NCBI RefSeq assembly: GCF_964355755.1
Contig: NC_092674.1
Span: 13,211,001-13,275,000 of the forward strand
Direction: 5' to 3'
Source of the DNA: Antedon mediterranea
Taxonomy: Eukaryota > Echinodermata > Crinoidea > Comatulida > Antedonidae
DNA length: 64,000 nt
The notes under the pieces were generated by a model. That model was not told the origin of the DNA. It made no database searches and was given only the letters and a program-made list of their open reading frames with translations. Positions 12,661 to 24,816 of the stretch are shown piece after piece (position 1 is the first letter of the stretch; each line of letters begins with the position of its first letter). Made by a program: the position numbers and the translations under genes.

Positions 12661-14599
12661 TGATGTAAATTTAATTTAAATTAAACATTTAACTACATAA
12701 AAAGACTTGACCTCAATTAAAGTAACATTTTTCTTGTTCAAAATTACTTTAATTCTGTAAAAAACATCTTTCACACAGATGTGGAGTTATACACCATGCA
12801 GCGAAAGGATTAATGCACACATTTTGTTAATTGCACATGTTTTATTAGTTATTAGTATCATAATTAATTAAAAAAATTATTTTTATAGAAAATTACATCT
12901 GAGATTCAACTTGTAGACACGGTGACAGCTCCTATTCATGTAACCTACTCAGCCTATTGCGATGGCGAGACATTGACAACAAATTCGCAGAACTGTAGTA
13001 ACATTCGCTTAGAAAATGTCATTACATTTAAACTGTGTTAGCGTTGATGAGTGTACAACAAATCCTTTCTCCTAAGACATGTTTACATTGTTTATTACCA
13101 ATCACAAGTGGAGCATTAACCTTGGTTCATGCGTTGGAACGCTTAAAACAAATGTTTCTGCTGCCCAAGCCTGACTGACCCAATATATTTTGGTCAGCTT
13201 CTTTTTTTATTTGTTTAATTGTAGGAGCATTTAATGAAAAAGCACAAATAAAATTAAAAGGCAATATTATTTTCCCAAAAATTAATTATTTTTAAATCAA
13301 CACTAAGGATTGAAGTAACAAGTAAATTGAAATTGCATTTTCTCTAGAACTACTTGTCCAAAAAACTTCATTTTTGTACAAGAGGCAAGAGTTATAATTT
13401 GTGATTTGTAATTTTAAAACATAATTCGATTTAATGTGCACCTTTTTTTATGCGAGTAGTTTAAAAAACCTATTTCTATTCAAATTCACTCGTTTGATGT
13501 TCGTGTTGCTGTTCTATTGTTAGTCAACTGAAGCTATTTTTAATTTAAAGGCTTGTTACACATAACCTTGCATACACATGCTTGTAGTGAAATTAGCCTA
13601 AATCACAAACAGCATTAAGACACACACAAATATATATACAGTATATATATTTTTCCCGGAGTAATCTTATGTAGGAGAATTTTACAGTAGGCGGAAGTAT
13701 GCACTCGTTATTATTATTTTAAAAATGTCCATTTACTGGATAAATGGTATGATTGATACAAAGTTGAATAATTTCGACTATGCAGTGGTTGAAAAAATAA
13801 GAGCTTTCTTTTAATATTAATAAGTTACAGGATACATGATGTGCTTGAATTTTTATCAAAATATTTAGTTTTTCATTTAAACCTCTCGGATTTGAAGAGA
13901 ACCTAGAAGTTGTCATAATAACAAATTGTGAATGTGAATGTACCAAATCTGTGACACCAAACAGTAAGCTGTGTAGCAATGGTAATGGTTCACTGGTCTG
14001 TGGTATTTGTGAGTGTAATGAAGGCCGGTATGGAGAGGTCTGTGAATGTGATGACACTGGCTCAGATGAAACTGAAACACTTGCAGATAGTTTACCATGT
14101 CAAACGTAAGTTAATTTTTCTAAGGTTTTTTCAACTTCTTTACTTTATTTCCTTTTTGCAAAAGCATAATATACCGCTAACCTAGTTTACTATTGATTAT
14201 TTATCATACATCAAGCATAAAAAAAATATTCCTGTTGAGTGTAGTTTACAATTGTTTAACCATTATTTTCTGAACACATACTGTAAACTATAGAGGGCAG
14301 AAATCATAATTTTGATTTCTTATTTTCAATATCCAATCAATGAAATGATGTATATGCCTATATGTACTTGTATGTTTAAAAAATAATAGTCAAATCCTAT
14401 TTTCATTTATTTCAATAGAAGTAACTCATCTTTGGTTTGTTCAGGTCAAGGGTCATGCATATGTGCGAAATGTGTGTGTAACAGGCGACAAGTAGGTGAA
14501 ATAATTATATGATTTTATAGTTTTCTTATTGTGGAATATCAGTAGGTCAACTATTACAGTATGTACTGTGAGTAAATTGTCTTGTTATATCGTCTTAAA

Positions 14600-16816
14600 T
14601 TTGTTGTTTCGGTGATATTTTTGTATCCAGTTGCCTTATTTATACTTTCATTATGTATCTAAGTATAGTTATATCGTGTTTCGAGCTCTGGTTTCTGTTG
14701 GTTTTCGATGGAATTGGTAGTTGTTTGTCGACGGTACCACCTAGGCCGAGTTACCCACCCTGCTACATCACGTATAGCCGCGAGGAGCTCATTCAACTCC
14801 GACCTGCGTTACCCGGCGTGCAACGTAGATCTAGGCCTAGTGCCACTGACACTGACACGTTAGGAGCGCAGATCAAAAACAGGAAACGAAGGAGAAGAGG
14901 TGGTCTTAAAGCTAGACTTAAACGCCGTAAGTTTTCTGCTCCGCTACCCTCTATACTAACAGGGAATGCTCAGTCACTCCGCAATAAACTGGATGAGTTG
15001 AAAGCATGCACCCTTTATCTCAAGGATTATCGTGATGCAAATTTGATATGTATGTCTGAGACATTTTTTACAGATACTGATTCTGAGTTTGATACAAACA
15101 TCGATGGATTCTCATGTGAAAGGTCTGACCGAACACTAGACTCTGGAAAATCCATTGGAGGCGGTGTTTGCGTTTTTGTCAACAGTCTATGGTGCAACAA
15201 TGTTACGGTGAAATATCGGCGGTGTACTACTAACTATGAACTCATTACTGTTTCGCTTCGTCCATTTTATCTTCCTCGCGAGTTCAATAAAATTTTTGTC
15301 ACAGTAGTCTACATCCACCCAAGAGCTGATATGAAAGTAGCTGCATCTGACATTCAAACCATATTAAGTGAACTGGACACAGAATCCCCTGATGCTGTTA
15401 AGTTAGTCACTGGTGACTTTAACTCGTGCGACCTCAAGAAGGTTTCGAATTATTATCAGTACGTAGACTTTCCCACACGCGGTGACAAAATACTTGATTG
15501 TTGTTACGGCAACATAAAGAACGCGTACAAGTCAGGTAAATCTTTAATACCAGCTTATAAACAAAAGTTAAAACAAAGTAAACCAATGGTCAAGGAAATC
15601 AAAGTGTGGACAAATGATAGTATGGAGGAATTTAAAGGATGTCTTGAAGCTACGAATTTGGATGTGTTTATGAATACAGATTCTATTGACGCCACTATGG
15701 AAACAATTGTTGAATACATTATTTTTTGTGAGTCTAGCATCATTAAAAAGAAAGAAATAAACATTTATCCAAATTGTAAACCATGGGTCACTAAGGATAT
15801 CTGAGAACTTTTACAGCAAAAACAACAAGCTGTCCGCAATAATGATGTTATGGAAAAGAAGCGTATTCAGAAGTTAAGGAAAAAGCGAATTAATGATGCC
15901 AAACGCAAATTTGGAGAGAAAATAAAGAATGATTTTGATAGCGGTAACCCCAAGCAAGCATGGAATGGATTAAAGAAAGTTATTGGAAACGCGAAAAGGC
16001 AGAACACAATAATAGTTCCATCCGGATCCCGACCATTGGACTTTGCAAATAAACTAAATATATTTTTTAACAGATTTGATAATGATGACCAAATTAATAA
16101 TACTAATGATAATGATGTTAAACTGAACCTAGAGTTAAATACAACCAAATCTGATGTACCTGAATTTGATCTGCTTTCAGTTGAGAAAGTATTTAAGGGT
16201 GTTAAGCCAAATAAAGCAGCTGGGTCAGATAAACTAACTGGCAATATTTTAAAGTCATGCTATAAACAACTTGCGCCTATCTTTTGTAGATTATTTAACT
16301 GGTCGTTAAGCTCTTCTTGTGTCCCATGCATGTGGAAGTATTCAATAATAGCCCCAATAAATAAAGTACCTAAGCCGAAAATATTAAATGATTATCGTCC
16401 TGTTGCTCTAACCCAAATTATTACAAAGTGCTTTGAGAGGCTATTTAAAGATGTATTGATTAAAGAAACGTTGCCTTTTGTTGATAATAATCAGTTTGCA
16501 TACTGTAGTAATAGAGGTGTCGACGATGCAATAACTACTCTCTTGCATCCAATCTATGAAACTTTGGATAAACCTAGGCAATATGTAAGGACGTTATTTT
16601 TAGATTTTTCTTCGGCTTTCAATTCAATGAAACCAAACATACTTCTTGATAAATTAGTTAGTATGAATGTTAATCCTTTTGTTTGTCTATGGATCAGAGA
16701 TTTCTTGAAAAACAGAACCCAGCGTGTTAGAATTGATAATGTTTTGTCTGATATCATTGTTTCAAACACCGGTGCCCCACAGGGATGCATGCGTGTTATC
16801 TCCATTGTTGTTCACA
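14600..16816 (+). mobile_element. CR1/L2-like LINE, second copy, 3' part missing
   Basis: A reading frame at 14653-15804 has a basic N-terminal segment and an APE-type endonuclease (LPSILTGNAQSLRNKLDEL, ICMSETFF, LVTGDFNSCDL). An in-frame TGA at about 15802 interrupts the linker. The frame resumes at 15850-16827 with the reverse transcriptase (NKAAGSDKLTGNILKS, NDYRPVALTQI, FLDFSSAFNSM, GAPQGC). After GAPQGC a small frame change gives VLSPLLFT, and the element then stops dead at 16816, where a Helitron begins. The FADD catalytic box and everything after it are absent. It is well preserved but not functional. Confidence 0.9.
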
Positions 16817-19355
16817 TCTATATATAAATTTACGTAAGGGCAAAATTCGGTAAATCGCGCCTTACTTCTAGAATTTTCACTCGATGGTATGTAAAGTTGG
16901 TTCGTACTTTCGGTACTGATTTTAACCGCCTGATGTAACCCTGTTTACTAATTAAATTGAGTTAGATAATTAGTTATTGACGATTAAAACGAAATTAGGT
17001 TCAAAGATTTGCCCCAAATAGGGGTGTTTTCCGATCGTGGTATACACTGTCTAATGGATGTCCATCTTGAAAAATACCCGCCAAAAAAATGCGAGGAGGC
17101 TTCGCATTTTTCTATCTCCTCCTACGATAATTGTTTTTAATAGCTGAAAACCGGTTGAACAGCTAGAGTACACCATCATAATGTTGAAGACAGGCCGATT
17201 TTCTTTAAAAAATACTATTTTGATAGATTTAATATACGATTATACAAATGTATTGATTTGCGATGAATGGAACATCCCAATCTCTCAGTCTGCCAGAGTT
17301 TTAACACAAGTACTGTAGGTAAATTTATGAGCCCTTGGTTTAACACATACGGTAGGTAAATATATGGGCCCTTTGAGAATAAACTTGCAATACTTTGACA
17401 ATACTGTAAATACCTATTAACTATTTTTCATTTGAATCGAACATTTCTTACTGTGAATGTTCGTACTGTTAGATGTAATATAAAAATATATACAAATAAA
17501 CTTTATTACTGAGACTGTGGATAGGCTCTACTGTTAGATATACAAATAAACTTTATACTGACAGTTCCTTCTCAACGTTTGTATTAATTAATAATTACCA
17601 AAAATATAAATGTCGTAGTGGTGTATCGTGACATGTACTTTAATATTTCAATCGATTATGACAGTGACAGTTTTAACAAAGTATTAAATCGCAAATGTTT
17701 TAGGCCTACTGTATTTAGAGGTATATTATTTATAGGCCTATAAAACATGAACAAAATATTTCGTTACTCAGTGGATAAAGAATATATTTAAAAATTGTTC
17801 CTCTTTGTACCTATCCGCTTTCCCATCCCTCAACCCTAATGTTACATAGCGAGGAGGCTTCGCATTTTCCTATCTCCTCCTACGATAATTGTTTTTAATA
17901 GCTGAAAACCGGTTGAACAGCTAGAGTACACCATCATAATGTTGAAGACAGGCCGATTTTCTTTTAAAAATACTATTTTGATAGATTGCTAGAGTACACC
18001 ATCATAATGTTGAAGACAGGCCGATTTTCTTTAAAAAATACTATTTTGATAGATTTAATATACGATTATACAAATGTATTGATTTGCGATGAATGGAACA
18101 TCCAGTTTGGTTTAACACAAGTACTGTAGGTAAATTTATGAGCCCTTGGTTTAACACATACGGTAGGTAAATATATGGGCCCTTTGAGAATAAACTTGCA
18201 ATAGGTTCGGAAAATGTTAAAAAACCAATTTCTATTATTCGGTAAACAGTTTCCATTTATTATACATTGATAATGAAACATGAAATATTCCTATTTATGT
18301 CCCTCGAGGTTCATTACAATTTATATTTAGTAGTCCCACGGACTTCATCTCAGCCACTCCCCCGAGTGCTAAGGCCAAATTTATGATACCCTACTTTCTA
18401 TGTAAGTTTAGTTACAGTTAGTTCTTGACGATAATACAACGAATTTAGGTTACACCCTTCGGCCGCGAAAACGTTTCTGTACAAATATGATACCGATTGG
18501 CTTTATTTCATTCAACAGCGACCATAATCTCGCCAATTACAGGATAGATAAACTATTTTATTATTGATGTGCTTATAAATTAAGACTCATGTAAACAGCT
18601 TGATTACATCATTTTACAGACAAACGAAACTTTTTTAAACCTACTGTTTCAATAACTGAGTATAATACTGTATACGTTTTCATAAGTAAGTGCATATACA
18701 TTTTCGTGTTTTCAATGACGAGATTGTAATAGTAACTTCAGTAACTATTACAGTACTTATTTATTATACGACACAAGACAATTGTATCTGACAGGTACGT
18801 ACATTATTCTAAAAAATAAGTCTAGATAGATCCCTTAGGCGTCATAAATCACAGGCCAACAAATCAGTACTCATGACAGAAATTCGACCCAGTTTGGTTC
18901 ACACAAATGTTTACAGGAAGTTCAACACCACAACCGATGATTTGCCCTAAATATTTAGGTAGACTACAGTTTAATTTTTCACTGAATAGGAGCTTGAATT
19001 TCCGATTTCCATTTCGCAGAATGTCTAGGTCTATTTATTTAGTTTGGTTCTTATAATATATAAATACAATCAACTTTATTACTGCGGTTCCATCACCACA
19101 ACCACGTGCCGCCGCCCAATTCCCGTACATACATTTCCATTTCTCCCTAATTTCTTTAATCCACATAAATTAATTGTCCTTTATGGAATCCAGTATTGGT
19201 TTTGTTGTCTCTATTTCTGAATACCCCAATTAGGGGGACACTTCCGTTTTTGTTTAGTGTCCCAAAAAAGTCCCCGTCCGTGGATTCTACTGTATTCGAG
19301 AACCATCTGTGAGCACCCCTAGATGGTACGCGAGCGAAGCGAGCGTGCCATCTAG
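16817..19355 (+). mobile_element. Helitron, non-autonomous copy 1
   Basis: It starts TCTATATATAAATTTACG after an A and ends in a GC-rich hairpin (GCGAGCGAAGCGAGCG between ACC/GGT arms) followed by CTAG, with a T next. A TC start, 3' hairpin, CTAG end and insertion between A and T without target duplication are the Helitron hallmarks. Four other copies in the window share both ends. About 17090-17400 is partly repeated at 17850-18200, an internal duplication unique to this copy. No Rep-helicase gene is present. Confidence 0.85.
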
Positions 19356-19434
19356 TATATTTAAATTTTATCAATACTGTGACTATTTTTAATAATAATA
19401 ATTGTTTAAATATTTAAATATTGTTTTTTTTAAG

Positions 19435-21759
19435 GATTGCTGTTAATATCTCCTACTTTGGCCTCTCTCTGAGTACTTCTGATTTTGGCGTTAATCATTA
19501 CATATCTTTTCTTGTATCTGGTGCTACCGAGATACCTGCCTATGCATTGAGTATTGTAGCTCTGGACTATTTTGGACGCAGACGATCTTTATCAGCAACA
19601 TTGTTACTCGGTGGCGTTGCTTGTTTACTAACTATTTTTATTCGTAAGTAAACAACAACACCAATAATGATAATAATGATAATAATAAAAGAATTTATAA
19701 TCCTTCATATTTCAAATCAAATGCTCATAGCTGCAGTACATACATGTTAAAAAATGATTAAAACAAGTTAAAATTCCATAAAGGTCTACGACAACTAGTG
19801 ATACTAAGGTAATTAAACTGTTTGTTTAAAGGATTTGGTATTTGCTTCCATAGTCAAATACAGAATTAGCTTTCGAAAGTATTACCTTTCGAATTCCAAC
19901 GTAAAAACTTACATGGACACCTTTCAGTAGTTTTAATATACTACATTATTATAAGAATGAGGACAGTAACATTTCAGCACATTAAGTCCTAATAGAAGTC
20001 TATGTAATTTAAACAAGTCATCAATAGATAATAATTCTAGCACTTTCAATCTATACAAATAAGATGTGTCACAGGAACCTTTCTAAACATCATTATTCTT
20101 GTTGCTTTCCTTTGTATACTTTCTATTCTATTAATTAACTTCTCAAATGGTGCCCACATTGACGATCTTGTACGTGGTATAGTAAACTTCTCCATAACAT
20201 TCTCCAGCTGTCCAAGTCTGATGGAACTCTAAACAGTATTGTATCATCTGATGATCTAAGTGAGAAAGCTGGTTGATACGATACAATATTCTACTCAAAT
20301 AATAATTTGGAGTAATATTCTGACGTGCTTTAAATGTGGTTATGAGTAATTCATACTTAATCCTGCGATGAACTGGCAGCTAATGAAGAAGATCTATGAA
20401 TTAAAAGTTCCTTTTAATTATTGGTGATTCGTACTAGAATCACCTATTGGTGACATCAGACATCACTGTGTTTTGTTTATACCAATAATTGACTTTGTAA
20501 TATATTTTTTATTTTGTTGAAAAGCAATGGGAATAGGACGACTGACAGTAGCGATGGTAGGAAAGTTTGGAGTAACCGCTGCATTCGGTATTATATTTTT
20601 CTATACTGCAGAGCTGTATCCAACTAACATACGGTTAGAAATATAATATTCTCCTATTTAGTGGTTATAGCTAGTCTAGTTAAATTGATAAAAGTTAAAT
20701 ACTGTGTTAAACGAGCAACTGTAATATTATAATAATTATAATTGTATATTCGACGTCCTGAGGTGGTGAGGACTTAAAGCACATCATCTTTTTACTCCCC
20801 TATTCACTATCATCAAACTCATACAGAATAAAACAATGATTCTCGCTGATGATTATTTTATTTTGACATTATAATCTCATTAGTTCTTTTTATTGTAATG
20901 TTGATGTGTTCTTTATCCATTCCATCTTCATTATGATGATGGCGTTATTGAATAAATGTATCTAGTTGTCAAACTAACCGACTGCTTTATTCATTTGGCA
21001 ATAGGTCAGTTGCTGTTGGTATTTGTTCAACATCTGGTCGGATTGGAGCCATCCTATCACCATATATCCTCCACCTGTCAAGGTATTGGGCACCACTTGC
21101 AATGTTAACATTCAGTGTATTAGCTATTTCATCTGGAGTACTTGTTTTACTTTTACCCGAAACTGCCAATAGAAAGTTACCAGATACAATGGATGAAGTC
21201 ACAGAACTTAAAATGTAAGGGTTTGTTTGCAAATGTTTCAAAATTTGCATTCAGAATGTACTAATAAACCGCAGTCATTGAACATAATGGGTTCAGTAAG
21301 ATTTCTAATCTATCAGGGCACGAATTATGATTATGTGTAATTTGTTGTTTTTTGTAATTATAAAGTTAATATTTGCATCATTTGTTGTCAGCGCTAGTAA
21401 GAGCATGTTGCTTTTGTTGGGTCTGTGTGTGTGTGGTTTATCTTCTTTCTAAGTTTACAGCATCGTTTCGACCAGGGAAGACGTGTAGACGTATGCCTAT
21501 GTTACAGGAATACGATCACTTTTGAATTTCATGGTCTAAACAAACATGTTAAAACGTAAAATAGCTATTTTATGTTAAACTAACCAGCCGTACCTTGGGT
21601 GTATTTGTATAAGTTCTTTCACTTTATTTTCTACACTATTCAATGTCCATTAATGATAATATTAACGTTTTATAATTTATTTTCAGATCTGTGACAAAAT
21701 TATCGTCAGCAGAATTAGGAGAAAAAGAAGCTATGACACAAACAACATTGATATCATGA
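19435..21759 (+). CDS. SLC22-type organic ion transporter, last four exons only
   Basis: Exons are 19435-19643, 20526-about 20633, 21005-21214 and 21687-21759 (stop TGA), with GT/AG borders and matching phases. The product is the C-terminal half of a major-facilitator transporter of the SLC22 family (organic cation, anion or carnitine type). It has a DYFGRRRSL loop like the RRxSL signature after a membrane helix, then [20 protein letters not shown] and LYPTNIR, then [16 protein letters not shown], and LLLPET near the end, the usual PETK/R-like motif. These pieces fit transmembrane helices 8-12. A charged tail of about 25 residues follows. The N-terminal half (large extracellular loop, helices 1-7) was not found upstream, where a Helitron and a LINE lie. 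The exons themselves show no frameshift, so this may be a live gene whose 5' exons lie beyond the insertions, or a truncated copy. Confidence 0.85.
19700..20290 (-). pseudogene. Decayed LINE fragment in the SLC22 intron
   Basis: The minus strand, across several frames, gives [20 protein letters not shown] followed by [16 protein letters not shown]-like sequence. This resembles the C-terminal thumb region of LINE reverse transcriptases. Stops and frame changes are frequent. Confidence 0.5.
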
Positions 21760-21946
21760 GAAAGGTTACACCGACGTAACATGATAGACTTCGGTAAAAA
21801 CGTGAAAAACAGAAGTTCCCAAAAAATAAATAATCCTGTGGCTTGCTCATAAAAGCAATTGGGGTGATAAGGGTTATTAAATACTCAACGCTATTACACT
21901 GTGTTTTAATCAACATTATGATCTTGATTTGTATCAGTACTTCTAA

Positions 21947-23580
21947 GGGTCTGTTTCTGCTGCATAACGCAATTTAACCGGTTATTTTAAAATAGATTAA
22001 AAATAGATAACAATAACAAGACCGCGTTTCTGCTCAATTTGTGCTCCGAAATAACCGGTTAAATCTATGGGTGGTCGTCGAGCAAAACGTCATCATTACC
22101 CAAAATTCAATACACTCAGACGGAAGTAGAAGTTGGCTGTTTGTTTACATCGACGTCGTGAGTACACACGTGTGTATTATATCGCCGAACATCTCACTCA
22201 AACATGTTAAAAAAATAAAATGTTGTCTCCAGGTCTACAAGTTTTGTTTTTTGTAAAGCCTACTTACATCGCTAATAAAATTAATTCTCATGGCGCCTTC
22301 AATAACATGATGGGGAGGGTCGTGCAGCGCCCGATCGCCTAAACTAGGATAATTTTTATCCTCAACAAAGGCGATGACATACGGCCCTTCCCACGTGAAC
22401 GACTGTTGTCTTTCGCGAGCGCGGTCCTACAAAACACCAAACGGAAACAAAAACGAGACTCAGAATGTTGCAATACTTACCAAACGAGAGTAGATAATTG
22501 TTAATTAATTTTGAAAACCCAACTTTTATAGCAAAAATCGTCCGAATTTATGTTAAAAACGATGAGTTTAGCCACAAAAACTTAAATCAAACGAGAGTAT
22601 CCAAGTCATAGAATATCGCACGCATATAGTGCCTTTAATAAAATAATGAGTATTGAACATTATTTCGTATATTTATGTACTAACATAAATAATAACACAT
22701 TTCTATGCTTAATAAAATCATATTTAATATATTATCAAAGGCTCTGATTACCTTTGTTTTCGGTCGATGTGATGTTTTTCTAAAAAATTATATTATGTAA
22801 AACGATCAAAGTAAGAATGTTCATTGTTCTCCTATTAAAGGCACTAAGGGCATGCCATAAATACGCTCGTTTGGATTAAGTTTTTGTTGCTAAATTCATC
22901 GTTTATAACATAAATTCGGATGATTTTTGCTATAAAATTTGGGTTTTCATAATTAATTAACCATTATCTACTATCGTTTGGTAGGTATTTGCAACATTCT
23001 GAGTTCCTTTTGTTTCCGTTTTGGTGTTTATATAGGGGACCATCCATACCCTTCGCGAGCGTGTAGCCTACTAACGCCTCAAATTGCTTAGCTTGGGTAG
23101 TCCCCGGAACTCCACCCCAAACTCCTCTTTTACTTTCGCAAAAATGCTCTTATTTATTATCTGTGATTCTTTTCTATTCCCTGCCATCCTTCCCCGTACT
23201 TTCTCTCCCCCACGACTGAATAACATATCTTGTGATTTCATTCATCCACATACATGTTCACTTCTTCGTTCGACTGTCAAAACCACGAGGAAAACACACA
23301 TCGTATGCGACGGTATCTGACCCGGGGTCACAACTGTCAATCAAATAACCGTTATTTCGTGTTGCAGCTAAGAATTGCTCAGCGATAACCGGTTAAACGG
23401 CGTTCTAACACCGATTTAAATTGGTGTTTTTAACCGGTTATTTTGCGCTGCCTTTTAACCGGTTACCACAAATGTGTCCTGTTTCTGCTGCCAAGAAAAT
23501 GGAGTTAATTTATTCACACTGATTTTAATTTATTCACACCGATTTTAACCGGTTATTTTCTATGCAGCAGAAACAGGCCC
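21947..23580. mobile_element. Harbinger-like foldback element with AACCGGTT subterminal repeats
   Basis: The ends are inverted: GGGTCTGTTTCTGCTGCATA at 21947 and GGGCCTGTTTCTGCTGCATA on the opposite strand ending at 23580. Flanks are TAA on the left and TAG on the right, compatible with a 3-bp duplication with one change. The palindrome AACCGGTT recurs near both ends (about 21977, 22053, 23388, 23430, 23457, 23545). The tip and 3-bp target suggest PIF/Harbinger. No transposase was found. Confidence 0.62.
22390..23065. repeat. Inner foldback repeat
   Basis: About 240 bp at 22390-22640 (containing TTCGCGAGCG, CGTCCGAATTTATG) recurs inverted at 22820-23065, with an AT-rich loop between. It is either the core of the Harbinger-like element or an element nested in it. 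Confidence 0.65.
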
Positions 23581-23804
23581 TAGATTATCTATAGAATACT
23601 AGTATATCAACAAATTAGTGGAAGTCCTTATAATAGGTAACTAAACGCATTTCATCAACTACTAGTTGTATTTCACACTATTTAAATTTAGACTTGTGTT
23701 TAGCATTAAATTTCAAATTTATAAAAATGTAGGCCTACTTAGAGTATTTGAAAATATAATCAAATTAGCCAATTATTATGGAACGCCTCCTCTGCCTTCA
23801 GTTC

Positions 23805-24190
23805 ACATTTATCATGCTGTACACACCAATCATCATGCAGTACACACCAATCGTCATGCAGTACACACCAATGGTTATACAGTACACACCAATCGTCATG
23901 CAGTACACACCAATCGTCATGCAGTACACACCAAACATCATGCTGTACACACCAATCGTCATGCAGTACACACCAATCGTCATGCAGTACACACCAATCG
24001 TCATGCAGTACACACCAATGGTCATGCAGTACACACCAATTGTCATGCAGTACACACCAATCGTCGTTCACATTTATCATGCAGTACACACCAATCGTCA
24101 TGCAGTACACACCAATCGTCATGCAGTACACACCAAACATCATGCAGTACACACCAATTGTCATGCAGTACACATCAATCGTCATGCAGT
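23805..24190 (+). repeat. 21-bp minisatellite array, left TIR
   Basis: About 18 copies of a 21-bp unit (ATGCAGTACACACCAATCGT plus C) with point variants. Two copies are interrupted by TTCACATTTATC. Because 21 is a multiple of three, all frames stay open and give repetitive peptides (HAVHTNR and the like). These should not be read as genes. Confidence 0.95.
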
Positions 24191-24816
24191 CAAATACCGC
24201 CACCTATCGACAAAATCGAATATCACGTGATAGTAGGGCGGCCAATGTGAGCTTTTTCATCATGGGGGAATTTTCTGTTAATAGCAGGCAACCATGTGGA
24301 ATATATCCCTTATGGAATGACAAAAAAGATAGGGGTGGATGCCGCTCTCAAATTTCAGGTCAAATGTCATTTTCAAGGTTATAAGGTCAAATATGGTAAA
24401 ATAGAGGTTTAAGCTGTTTTCAACAACATATAAGCTAATTAAAAGAAATGTAACCATTATTGACATATTGCTGTAGATGGTGAAGTTCATCAATTTTTCA
24501 ACTTACAAGTTTAAAGGTCATTTTCAAGGTCATAAGGTCAAATAGAGCACAGACCTGTTAATTATCGATAGCCTGGGGCTGATGGTTATAGTGTGATGTC
24601 AAAAAGACCAGAATTGTACTGGGAAGATTTTAAACTTTTTGAGTCACTCCTGGAAGGTGTTCAAGGAATGGAGAGGATGAGTCCTAGAGTATCAAAATAA
24701 CCGAAATTGGAGGCCTACTGGAATGTCTTAAATTTCATTTAAAAACTGTCACAGAGGGTTTGTGGGTTGGGAGTAATGGGCGGCATGGGCACATGCCAAT
24801 ATTCGACATTTTTCGA

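Larger units (their letters stand above)
6482..14491 (+). pseudogene. Integrin beta subunit gene, broken and truncated
   Basis: Nine exon-like blocks read in integrin beta order: 6482-6578 (YGFRNVIPLVDDINLFE), 7007-7093 (DRPEGGLDALMQATVYR), 7399-7482 (HIGWRNYSRHFIIYMSDAG), 8082-8162 (LPNDGECHLDDD), 11549-11662 (DFPSLGQLHEKL, then an IPIFAV block), 12084-12151 (GTLASDSKNIIELV), 12889-about 13070, 13869-14105 (cysteine-rich, CSNGNGSLVCGICECNEG) and 14419-14491 (CSGQGSCICAKCVC). Together they cover the beta-I domain from its ADMIDAS/LIMBS side, the hybrid domain and the first EGF-like repeats. Most blocks are bounded by AG and GT. The 11549 exon needs two frame changes, and the 12889 exon has a stop followed by a shift. 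The N-terminal PSI/MIDAS exons, later EGF repeats, transmembrane segment and tail were not found. Integrin beta is a cell-surface adhesion receptor subunit. This copy is most likely a pseudogene; assembly errors are the alternative. Confidence 0.8.

Noticed and set aside
13719-14098. Two minus-strand open frames
   Set aside because: Shadows of the cysteine-rich integrin exon on the plus strand.
23805-24190. CRISPR-like look of the regular array
   Set aside because: Repeats are directly adjacent with no unique spacers, and the genome is eukaryotic.
23666-24384. Overlapping open frames with HAVHTNR- or CVLHDDW-like repeats
   Set aside because: They come from a 21-bp minisatellite, which keeps all frames open. 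No gene context.
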